A stretch of DNA of 5,448 bases. Origin: JADKCL01 sp046050405 (GTDB taxonomy: Bacteria > Bacteroidota > Bacteroidia > J057 > JADKCL01). The notes below the pieces were generated by a model, which saw only the letters and a list, made by a program, of their open reading frames with translations, searched no databases and was not told the DNA's origin. Position numbers and translations under genes: made by a program. Shown here one piece after another: positions 1 to 5,448 of this stretch. Location of the stretch: the NCBI GenBank assembly GCA_046050405.1, contig JBJOPY010000323.1:1-5448 (forward strand), written 5' to 3'. Every line of letters starts with the position of its first letter. Positions within the stretch are counted from its first letter, which is position 1.

Positions 1-1733
1 AGGTGGAGCGGCAGCAGGAAAAAAAGATCACGGGCAAGTTCACCGGCGCCTACGTCCGCCATCCATTCGTGGAGGGAAGGCGGATCCCCGTCTGGACAGC
101 GGACTATGTGCTGTGGGGATACGGCACGGGGGCGATCATGGCCGTGCCTGCGGGCGATGGCAGGGACTATGCCTTCGCCCGGCACTTCGGGCTGGAGATC
201 ATCCCCATCATCGAGGGAGCCGACATCTCGCGGGAGGCCTACGAAGGCAAGGAGGGCCGCTACATCCATTCGGGATTCCTGGATGGACTGGAGGTGAAGG
301 ACGGCATTCGCCGCGCGATCGAGGCCCTGGAAAGCAAGGGCATCGGGACGGCCCGGGTGAACTACCGCCTGCGCGACCCGAATTTTTCCCGGCAGCGCTA
401 CTGGGGCGAACCTTTCCCGATCGTTTTCAAGGGCGGGCTCCCCTATGCATTGCCAGAGAGCGAACTGCCGGTCTTGCTCCCGGATGTGGAGCGGTACGAG
501 CCGGGCGAGGACGGGGAGGGGCCGCTCGCGAATGTCCGGGAATGGATGGCACACCCGGAGGGGGGGATGCGCGAATCGAACACCATGCCGGGCTATGCCG
601 GATCGAGCTGGTACTTCCTGCGCTACTTCGATGTAAAGAACGATGCGACCTTCTGCTCCAGGGAGAAGGAGGCGTATTGGATGAACGTGGACCTCTATGT
701 CGGCGGATCGGAGCATGCCGTCGGGCATTTGCTCTATTCCCGGTTCTGGACGATGGTATTGTACGATCTGGGTCATGTTTCCCACGAGGAGCCGTTCCAG
801 AAGCTGGTCAACCAGGGCATGATCCAAGGGCGGAGCAGCCTGATGTACCGCCTGCGCGGGACGGACACCTATCTGAGCCTGGGCTTGACCGAGGGCAAGG
901 AGGTGGACCCGATCCATGTGGATGTGAACATGGTGGAAAACGATGCCTTGGACCTGGACCGCATCCGGGCCGCCCGTGGCGGCGAGTATGCAAGTGCCGA
1001 GTTCGTCACGGAGGCCGACGGCAGTTTCAGATGCGGATGGCAGATCGAGAAGATGAGCAAGCGCTATTACAACGTCGTGAACCCCACGGACATCTGCAAC
1101 CGCTACGGGGCGGACACCCTGCGCCTCTACGAAATGTTCCTCGGCCCGCTGGAGGATGCCAAGCCCTGGAATACGAACGGGATCGAGGGGAGCTTCCGCT
1201 TCCTGCGCAAGGCCTGGAACCTCTTCACGGACGATGACAACCGATTGGTCGTCACCGATGCGGAACCCAGCGCGGATGAGCTGCGCATCCTCCACCAGAC
1301 GATCTCCAAGGTGCAGGACGACATCCACCACCTCAGCCTCAATACCACGGTGGCGCAGTACATGAAGTTTCTGAACGAGGCACAACGCCTGAAGACGAGG
1401 TCGCGGGCTGTCCTGGAGCCGTTCCTGGTGGTCTTGGCGCCCTTTGCCCCGCACTTCTGCGAGGAGCTATGGCAGATGCTCGGGCATACCACGTCCATCG
1501 CCCATGCCCCATGGCCGGTGTACGCGGAAAAATATGTGACCGTGGCGACCATCGACTACCCGATCCAGGTGAACGGCAAACTCCGCGGCAAGATCAGCGT
1601 GGCCGCCCACCTGACCCGGGACCAGGTGGAGACGGAGGTCATGGCATCGCCGGAGGTGGCCGCGATCCTGGCAGGGGCGGTTCCGGCAAAGGTGATCATC
1701 GTACCGGGGCGGATCGTGAACCTCGTGGTATGA
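1..1733 (+). CDS. leuS: Leucyl-tRNA synthetase, C-terminal part (5' end outside the window)
   Basis: Class I aminoacyl-tRNA synthetase that charges tRNA-Leu with leucine in the cytoplasm; 576 codons are visible from the first full codon at position 3. In fragment numbering, residues 1-65 are the end of the CP1 editing domain (GTGAIMAVPA then GDGRD; the two Asp, 52 and 55, match the conserved editing-site aspartates known as D342 and D345 in E. coli). The catalytic core resumes with GYAGSSWYFLRY (197-208) and GGSEHAVGHLLYSRFW (234-249). The second ATP-binding motif appears as KMSKR (350-354) instead of KMSKS. YGADTLRLYEMFLGPLE (368-384) and the helical anticodon-binding domain follow, then a small C-terminal domain ending IVPGRIVNLVV at a TGA stop. 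The HIGH motif and the threonine-rich editing loop lie upstream, outside the window. Bacteroidota LeuRS is usually about 900-950 residues, so roughly 350 are missing because of the window edge, not because of damage. The reading frame is intact. The GTG at position 3 is an internal valine codon, not a start. Confidence 0.97.
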   Translation, partial: VERQQEKKITGKFTGAYVRHPFVEGRRIPVWTADYVLWGYGTGAIMAVPAGDGRDYAFARHFGLEIIPIIEGADISREAYEGKEGRYIHSGFLDGLEVKDGIRRAIEALESKGIGTARVNYRLRDPNFSRQRYWGEPFPIVFKGGLPYALPESELPVLLPDVERYEPGEDGEGPLANVREWMAHPEGGMRESNTMPGYAGSSWYFLRYFDVKNDATFCSREKEAYWMNVDLYVGGSEHAVGHLLYSRFWTMVLYDLGHVSHEEPFQKLVNQGMIQGRSSLMYRLRGTDTYLSLGLTEGKEVDPIHVDVNMVENDALDLDRIRAARGGEYASAEFVTEADGSFRCGWQIEKMSKRYYNVVNPTDICNRYGADTLRLYEMFLGPLEDAKPWNTNGIEGSFRFLRKAWNLFTDDDNRLVVTDAEPSADELRILHQTISKVQDDIHHLSLNTTVAQYMKFLNEAQRLKTRSRAVLEPFLVVLAPFAPHFCEELWQMLGHTTSIAHAPWPVYAEKYVTVATIDYPIQVNGKLRGKISVAAHLTRDQVETEVMASPEVAAILAGAVPAKVIIVPGRIVNLVV

Positions 1734-1883
1734 GCGCGTGCGGCATAGTGCAAGATGGCGGGGTGTTGCAAGGGCACCATCGCTGTTCTGAATGTCCCGC
1801 GATGCCCAGCCCGGCAAGCGTCCTTCCATGGCTACGGCTGCGGCGCCCTGGTGCCCATCCTGGTGACAGAGTGGAAGGATCCC
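1734..1883. other. Intergenic region between leuS and the small lipoprotein gene
   Basis: A 150-base stretch without a supported gene. It is open in the frame of the downstream gene from an ATG at 1755, but the resulting 43-residue extension would bury the lipoprotein signal segment. I see no Bacteroidota-type promoter (TTG about 20 bases before TAnnTTTG) and no hairpin followed by a T-run that would end leuS transcription. Confidence 0.5.
1873..1879 (+). promoter_or_regulatory. Possible ribosome binding site of the small lipoprotein gene
   Basis: GGAAGGA lies four bases before the ATG at 1884, a purine-rich Shine-Dalgarno-like match that favours this start over the in-frame upstream ATG at 1755. 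A second purine run, GGAG at 1896-1899, precedes the next in-frame ATG at 1905, so that start cannot be excluded. Bacteroidota often start translation without strong Shine-Dalgarno pairing, which weakens the argument. Confidence 0.4.
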
Positions 1884-2276
1884 ATGGCTAAATTCGGAGT
1901 GGACATGCAGGAAGCATGGAAGCAACTGGCGGGGGTGACGGTGCTCGCATTCGGAATCCTTGCAGCGGGGACAGGTTGCGAGAAAGTGGACGTGAAGGAA
2001 GGCACCCCCCGGTGCATCGCGTACAAAATCAAACACTGGGTGGAGGATTCCATCCTCTGCGGCGATGCCACCGTGGATCAATATCAGTTCCGGCGGATGG
2101 ATGTCTATGTCTTCCACCCCGGTACCTGCCTCACCGATCCTTTTTCCGCCGTCTTCAACTTTGATTGTGTGCGGCTCGGCGCACTGGGTGGGAAAAGGCG
2201 GAATACCACGATCATGGGAAAACCATTCTCCACGGCTGTCCTCGTGGGCACGGTCTGGAGCAATGGGGAGCGCTGA
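1884..2276 (+). CDS. Small predicted lipoprotein resembling DUF6970 proteins
   Basis: A 130-residue protein of unknown function. Residues 15-31 form a hydrophobic segment (LAGVTVLAFGILAAGTG) followed by Cys32, which looks like a lipoprotein signal peptide with a loose lipobox (G-T-G-C). The protein is thus probably lipid-anchored on the periplasmic side of a membrane. The mature part carries four more cysteines (44, 59, 82, 95), enough for two disulfides. Its pattern is TPRCIAYKI (41-49), DQYQF (65-69), DVYVFHPGTC (73-82), an acidic stretch to Cys95, then LGALGG (98-103) and a C-terminal VGTVW. From memory this layout (CI..KI, VYVF.PG.C, LGGxxGN) resembles small DUF6970-type proteins of Bacteroidota; I could not check it by search. 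The ATG at 1884 was chosen because it puts the signal segment near the N-terminus and has a purine-rich site before it; an ATG at 1905 would give a 25-residue signal up to and including the Cys. It follows leuS after 150 bases on the same strand and is probably transcribed separately or by read-through. Confidence 0.7.
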   Translation: MAKFGVDMQEAWKQLAGVTVLAFGILAAGTGCEKVDVKEGTPRCIAYKIKHWVEDSILCGDATVDQYQFRRMDVYVFHPGTCLTDPFSAVFNFDCVRLGALGGKRRNTTIMGKPFSTAVLVGTVWSNGER

Positions 2277-2286
2277 GAGGGAACCC

Positions 2287-2889
2287 TCACAGCACCACCC
2301 GCCGGTCAAACATTGCAAACTCCTCCGCCTTGTTACTGGCATAGACCAGCAGCCGCCCGTCCAGAAACCGGTCCAGCAGCCCGAGGACCAGGGCCGAGTT
2401 TCCGGCGTCCATGTTTGTGGTCGCCTCGTCCAGCAGCAGCACGCGTGAGCGGGTCAAGATGGCCAAGCCGACCTTCACGCGGTGCAGCATCCCGGAGCTG
2501 AAGTGCTTGAGCAGTTTGCCGTGATGCTCCTCGAGTTCTAGCAGTTGTGCCACCTCCCTCGGCGTGGCCATCATCGGACGGAAGCTGGCATGCAGGCGGA
2601 TAGCCTCCCGGAGGTCGAGATCCGTGTAGAGCTCCATGTACGGGCCGGACCAGGACAGGTGCCGGTAGTATTCCTCCGGGTCGATTGGCTTGCCATCGGC
2701 GAGCAGCCTGACACTTCCCTCGGAGGGGGTCAGCTGTCCTGAGAGGATGCGCATGAGGGTGGACTTCCCGCTCCCGTTCTCGCCGCAGAGCGAGACCCGC
2801 TCGCCCTCCTGGAGGCTGATGTGGAGGTTGCGGAAAACCCAGTGACGGGAAAAGTGCTTGCCCAGGCCGGTGGCCTCAAGCCTCATCAT
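2287..2889 (-). CDS. ABC-type ATP-binding protein encoded downstream of lpxA
   Basis: A 200-residue single-domain ABC ATPase that would hydrolyse ATP on the cytoplasmic side of a transporter or in another two-domain machine. Walker A is GENGSGKST (36-44). The signature motif is FSSGM (130-134) in place of LSGGQ, followed by a typical basic helix (HRVKVGLAIL). Walker B is RVLLLDEATTNMD (149-161) with the catalytic Glu at 155, where the usual DEPT reads DEAT. Two canonical residues are missing: residues 76-100 contain no glutamine, so the Q-loop is degenerate (SWSGPY), and the H-loop position reads ASNKAEE, with Asn186 where His is expected. The protein is short, ending soon after the H-loop. 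Its first ATG lies inside the end of lpxA (14-base overlap in another frame), which points to translational coupling. No permease gene is visible, so the substrate is unknown. Similarity to the CcmA/GldA-like ATPase group is my impression only. A second ATG directly follows the first and is an equally possible start. Confidence 0.9.
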   Translation of the reverse strand: MMRLEATGLGKHFSRHWVFRNLHISLQEGERVSLCGENGSGKSTLMRILSGQLTPSEGSVRLLADGKPIDPEEYYRHLSWSGPYMELYTDLDLREAIRLHASFRPMMATPREVAQLLELEEHHGKLLKHFSSGMLHRVKVGLAILTRSRVLLLDEATTNMDAGNSALVLGLLDRFLDGRLLVYASNKAEEFAMFDRRVVL

Positions 2890-3673
2890 CTGTATTGCCC
2901 TTGTAGCCTTTCATGATGCCCCGTCCTGAAGCACGCACGAAGGCGATGATCTCATCCCGGATGGCGGTAGGCTGCAGTGTGCTTTCGATCGCCTCCAGTG
3001 CCCGTGTGACGTTTTTACCGGATGCGAAGAGGATGCGGTAGATGTCCTGAACCTGGTGGATGACTTCGGAGGGATAGCTCCTCCGGCGCATTCCGAGTGC
3101 ATTGACACCTGAGTAGCGGAGGGGGAAATGGGCGCCCTTGCAAAAGGGTGGCACGTCCTTCATGGCCAATGACCCGCCTTGAAGGATGGAGTGCCGGCCG
3201 ATCCTTACGAATTGATGGATCGCGGACATGCCCCCGACGATGGCGTATTCATCGATGACGACATGGCCGGCGAGGTTGGAGGCGTTGGCGAGGATCACAT
3301 GGTCTCCGAGCACGCAGTCATGGGCGACATGGGAATAGGCCATGACCAGGACATGGTTGCCGACCCTGGTGGTTCCGCTCTCCTTGGTCCCACGGTTGAT
3401 GGTGGCGAATTCACGGATCGTGCATCCCTCCCCGATGACACAGGTGGTGACCTCCCCGGCAAACTTGAGGTCCTGCGGGATGCAGGAGATCACCGCGCCG
3501 GGGAAGATGCGGGTGTCCCGTCCGATCCTCGCACCATCATGGACCACGACATTGCTGCCCAGCCAGCAGCCTTCCTCGATGACGACATCGCCCTTGATGG
3601 TGACGAAGGGATCAATGACCACATTCTCGGCGATCTGTGCATCCGGGTGAATATGGGTGAGTGGGTATTTCAA
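2876..3673 (-). CDS. lpxA: UDP-N-acetylglucosamine acyltransferase LpxA (TTG start)
   Basis: Catalyses the first step of lipid A synthesis, moving a 3-hydroxyacyl chain from ACP to the 3-OH of UDP-GlcNAc; cytoplasmic and trimeric. The 265-residue reading has the left-handed beta-helix hexapeptide repeats across about residues 5-170 and a helical C-terminus. Catalytic His118 sits in SHVAHDC, matching E. coli His125; His137 and His153 match E. coli His144 and His160. Asn191 and the run RRR (196-198) match the nucleotide-binding region. Gly166 aligns with the E. coli acyl-ruler Gly173, consistent with a long hydroxyacyl substrate. The family N-terminus (KYPLTHIHPDAQIAENVVIDPF) begins right after a TTG at 3673-3671, giving the usual family length. 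No in-frame ATG lies nearer than 3862, which would add 63 tryptophan-rich residues read out of frame through the end of lpxC-fabZ and is unlikely. The lpxA stop overlaps the next gene. Function is certain; the start is probable. Confidence 0.95.
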   Translation of the reverse strand: MKYPLTHIHPDAQIAENVVIDPFVTIKGDVVIEEGCWLGSNVVVHDGARIGRDTRIFPGAVISCIPQDLKFAGEVTTCVIGEGCTIREFATINRGTKESGTTRVGNHVLVMAYSHVAHDCVLGDHVILANASNLAGHVVIDEYAIVGGMSAIHQFVRIGRHSILQGGSLAMKDVPPFCKGAHFPLRYSGVNALGMRRRSYPSEVIHQVQDIYRILFASGKNVTRALEAIESTLQPTAIRDEIIAFVRASGRGIMKGYKGNTDDEA

Positions 3674-3779
3674 CTTTTCGGCGGTATTAATGTCGATTGC
3701 TTCATCGGAGGGGGCACAGCAATTGAGCCGTACGGGTGGGGAGGGCAGGGTACGTTCTCCATATTGATCCTCTGGATTC
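3674..3779 (-). other. Leader between lpxC-fabZ and lpxA
   Basis: A 106-base gap within an otherwise tightly packed cluster. The part next to lpxA (about 3674-3700) is richer in A and T than its surroundings, as is common just before start codons in Bacteroidota. No promoter consensus was recognised. On the minus strand an 11-codon ATG frame (3705 to 3670) ends with a TGA that overlaps the proposed lpxA TTG start as TTGA. Confidence 0.45.
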
Positions 3780-5177
3780 TCAGTTCGGCTTGTCCTTGTC
3801 CACCAGTGCTGCCACCAGTTCGGCCTCGCAGACCAGTTTCCCATCCACATAGGCCTTGCCAAACATCTTGCAGATGTTTCTCTTCAGGCTGTCCAGTTGC
3901 AATTTGAAGGTGAGGACGTCCCCGGGGATCACCATCTTCTTGAACCGGGCATTGTTGATCGCCAGGAAATACACCCAGACCTTGTCAGGATTCTCGACCT
4001 TGTTCAGCAGCAGGATTCCCCCGACCTGCGCCATGGCCTCGATCTGAAGGACACCGGGCATGACGGGATTTCCGGGGAAGTGGCCCTGGAAGTAGGGTTC
4101 GTTGACAGTCACGTTCTTCACCCCGCTGATCTCATTCTCTGAGAAGGCCGTGATCTTGTCCACCAGGAGGAATGGATAGCGGTGGGGGAGGATCTTCTGG
4201 ATCGCATTGATGTCGAAGATGACGCCCTCGGCCTCCTTTTGTTGGTACTTCTTCTGGATCTTCTTCTGCTTCAGCAGGCCCTTGATCTTCCTGGCAAACT
4301 CCACGTTGGCCTTGTGGCCGGGTCTTGCCGCGAGGATCTGCCCCTTGAGCGGGGCGCCGATCAGTGCCAGGTCACCGATCAGGTCGAGGAGCTTGTGGCG
4401 GGCGGGCTCGTTGCGGTGGCGGAGGTCGATGTTGTTCAGGATTCCCTCCTCGGCGATCTTGATATTGGGCCGCTCGAACAGGGTGGAGAGACGCTCCAGC
4501 TCCTCGGGGGTGACATTGCGGTCCACCACGACGATGGCATTGCTGATGTCTCCGCCCTTGATCAATCCCGCACTGGCCAGGGCCTCGAGTTCATGCAGGA
4601 AGCAGAAGGTGCGACTATTGGCAAATTCGGTGGTGAAGTGCTCGATGTTCAGCATCGTCGCATGCTGGCTGCCGAGGACGGGCGAATTGTAGTCGATCAT
4701 CACCGTGACGCGGAAGTCATCCATCGGGAGCGCTGCAAGATCCACCTGCCGGTCGCTCTCATAGTAGTGGATCGGCTGATCCACGATGAAGTACTCCCGG
4801 TCCGCCTGCTGCTCCAGCAGGCCGGCCTTCACCAGCGCGTCGATGAAAATGGCGCTGGATCCGTCCATGATCGGCGGCTCGGGTCCATCCAGGTCGATGA
4901 TGCAATTGTCGATTTGGAGGCCCGCCAAGGCCGCCAGGGTATGCTCCACGGTGTGCACGCGCGCTCCGCTCGCCTCGATCGTCGTTCCACGCTGTGTATC
5001 CACCACATTGTCAATGTCTGCGGGTACCAGGGGGGATCCCGGGAGGTCCACGCGACGGAATACATACCCGTGGTTCTCCGGGGCTGGGCAGAAGGTCATC
5101 GTGACTGGCTTGCCGGTGTGGAGGCCGATGCCGGTGACAGACACCGGCTGCTGAATCGTATGCTGCTTAATGTACAT
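3780..5177 (-). CDS. lpxC-fabZ: Fused LpxC deacetylase / FabZ dehydratase
   Basis: A 465-residue fusion of two cytoplasmic enzymes. Residues 1-297 are LpxC, the zinc deacetylase of UDP-3-O-acyl-GlcNAc and committed step of lipid A synthesis. The zinc ligands are His79 (in HTVEHT, with Glu78 beside it), His261 and Asp265 (in RHKLLDLIGDL), and the catalytic His288 lies in RPGHKAN. Residues 298-322 are a lysine- and glutamine-rich linker. Residues 323-465 are FabZ, the 3-hydroxyacyl-ACP dehydratase: ILPHRYPFLLVD (329-340), then YFQGHFPGNPVMPGVLQIEAMAQ (362-384) with catalytic His366 and Glu380. Both active sites look complete. Such fusions are known in Bacteroidota and support that placement. 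The ATG lies three bases after the lpxD stop, so the two are almost surely co-transcribed. No strong ribosome binding site is visible before it. Gene order lpxD, lpxC-fabZ, lpxA fits a lipid A operon. Confidence 0.98.
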   Translation of the reverse strand: MYIKQHTIQQPVSVTGIGLHTGKPVTMTFCPAPENHGYVFRRVDLPGSPLVPADIDNVVDTQRGTTIEASGARVHTVEHTLAALAGLQIDNCIIDLDGPEPPIMDGSSAIFIDALVKAGLLEQQADREYFIVDQPIHYYESDRQVDLAALPMDDFRVTVMIDYNSPVLGSQHATMLNIEHFTTEFANSRTFCFLHELEALASAGLIKGGDISNAIVVVDRNVTPEELERLSTLFERPNIKIAEEGILNNIDLRHRNEPARHKLLDLIGDLALIGAPLKGQILAARPGHKANVEFARKIKGLLKQKKIQKKYQQKEAEGVIFDINAIQKILPHRYPFLLVDKITAFSENEISGVKNVTVNEPYFQGHFPGNPVMPGVLQIEAMAQVGGILLLNKVENPDKVWVYFLAINNARFKKMVIPGDVLTFKLQLDSLKRNICKMFGKAYVDGKLVCEAELVAALVDKDKPN

Positions 5178-5180
5178 GCG

Positions 5181-5448
5181 TCATGAATGAGGTTTGGCAT
5201 TTTCTTTTTCGAGACGGAGGACGCGCTTGTGCAGGGCATCGAGGTTGCGAAAGACAGCCTCGGACCTGAGCTGCTGCTGGTACTCCTGGGCGGGGCTGCC
5301 GCGCAGGGACCGGTCTTGCTCGTCCACGGACTTGGAGACCCCGGACTGTGCGCCGATCTTGGTGCCGTCAGCCAGTCTGATATGCCCCACGATGCCCACC
5401 TGGCCGCCGATCATGCAGTTCTTGCCGATCTTGGTGCTGCCTGAGATC
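5181..5448 (-). CDS. lpxD: UDP-3-O-acylglucosamine N-acyltransferase LpxD, C-terminal end (5' part outside the window)
   Basis: The last 88 or so codons of LpxD, the cytoplasmic trimeric enzyme that adds the N-linked 3-hydroxyacyl chain in the third step of lipid A synthesis. The visible part has the last hexapeptide repeats (ISGSTKIGKNCMIGGQVGIVGHI and IRLADGTKIGAQSGV), then the turn SKSVDEQDRSLRGSPAQEY, typical of the LpxD end, and a charged C-terminal helix (FRNLDALHKRVLRLEKENAK) that may form a coiled coil in the trimer. The frame runs open through the right window edge, so an internal ATG at 5414 is not the start. The TGA stop is three bases before the lpxC-fabZ ATG, placing lpxD first in the visible operon. 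The catalytic His and the N-terminal uridine-binding domain are outside the window. Confidence 0.93.
   Translation of the reverse strand, partial: ISGSTKIGKNCMIGGQVGIVGHIRLADGTKIGAQSGVSKSVDEQDRSLRGSPAQEYQQQLRSEAVFRNLDALHKRVLRLEKENAKPHS

Noticed and set aside
113..1237. A plus-strand open frame (374 codons) overlapping leuS in another frame
   Set aside because: The product is G/R/P-rich and lacks any domain, while the leuS frame matches its family throughout.
1754..1788. Possible hairpin after leuS (GATGG...CCATC and GGTG...CACC)
   Set aside because: The pairing is interrupted and no T-run follows, so it does not qualify as an intrinsic terminator.
1755..1883. N-terminal extension of the small lipoprotein to the ATG at 1755
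   Set aside because: It would place 43 residues without homology before the hydrophobic signal segment, making the lipoprotein signal internal; the ATG at 1884 has a better upstream site.
1467..2342. A minus-strand open frame (291 codons) opposite the end of leuS and the small lipoprotein gene
   Set aside because: It spans two unrelated genes and the gap between them, has no recognised motif, and the plus-strand leuS reading is certain.
3674..3779. Possible internal promoter ahead of lpxA
   Set aside because: A TTG (in CAATTGC) is present, but no TAnnTTTG element lies at the spacing expected for Bacteroidota, so nothing can be supported.
3674..3862. N-terminal extension of lpxA to the ATG at 3862
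   Set aside because: The extra 63 residues are mostly an out-of-frame reading of the fabZ end plus the intergenic gap, are rich in Trp, Arg and Pro, and exceed the family length.
3179..3907. A plus-strand open frame (242 codons) antisense to lpxA and the end of lpxC-fabZ
   Set aside because: It mirrors the hexapeptide repeats of lpxA, giving a D/G-rich product with no domain, and it crosses the lpxA/lpxC-fabZ boundary; a shadow frame.
4182..5186. A long plus-strand open frame (334 codons) antisense to lpxC-fabZ
   Set aside because: It runs wholly opposite a clearly functional gene, its translation is low-complexity (rich in D, G, V, L) with no recognisable domain, and long antisense frames are expected in G+C-rich coding DNA.

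Overview
The window is high in G+C and reads like an ordinary chromosomal segment of a Gram-negative bacterium of the Bacteroidota. Three things suggest this: a fused LpxC-FabZ protein, which is typical of Bacteroidota and relatives; a leucyl-tRNA synthetase whose segments resemble Bacteroidota versions (for example the YNVVNP and RLYEMFLGPLE stretches); and a small predicted lipoprotein resembling the DUF6970 group. A G+C-rich Flavobacteriales-type lineage fits best, but this is inferred from remembered family features, not from a tree.

Layout. The left third (1-1733, plus strand) is the 3' part of leuS, cut by the window edge within the editing domain. After a 150-base gap with no recognisable gene comes a short plus-strand gene (1884-2276) for a predicted lipoprotein. 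It ends 10 bases from the end of a convergent minus-strand cluster. Read in its own direction from the right edge, that cluster is lpxD (3' end only), lpxC-fabZ (3-base gap), lpxA (about 106-base gap) and an ABC-type ATPase gene that overlaps lpxA by 14 bases.

How the genes work together. LpxA, LpxC and LpxD catalyse the first three steps of lipid A synthesis. FabZ, fused to LpxC, is the dehydratase of fatty acid elongation and competes with LpxA and LpxD for the same 3-hydroxyacyl-ACP. The cluster therefore gathers the branch point between outer-membrane lipid A and phospholipid acyl chains into one probable operon. The ATPase is probably co-translated with lpxA, but its partner and role are not shown here. 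LeuS belongs to translation and has no evident functional tie to the rest.

I found no RNA genes, insertion sequences, CRISPR arrays, long repeats or convincing promoters or terminators. No undescribed multi-gene system is visible. The points most worth a second look are the non-ATG start of lpxA, the altered KMSKS motif of LeuS, the unusual motifs of the lpxA-coupled ATPase, and the small cysteine-containing lipoprotein.
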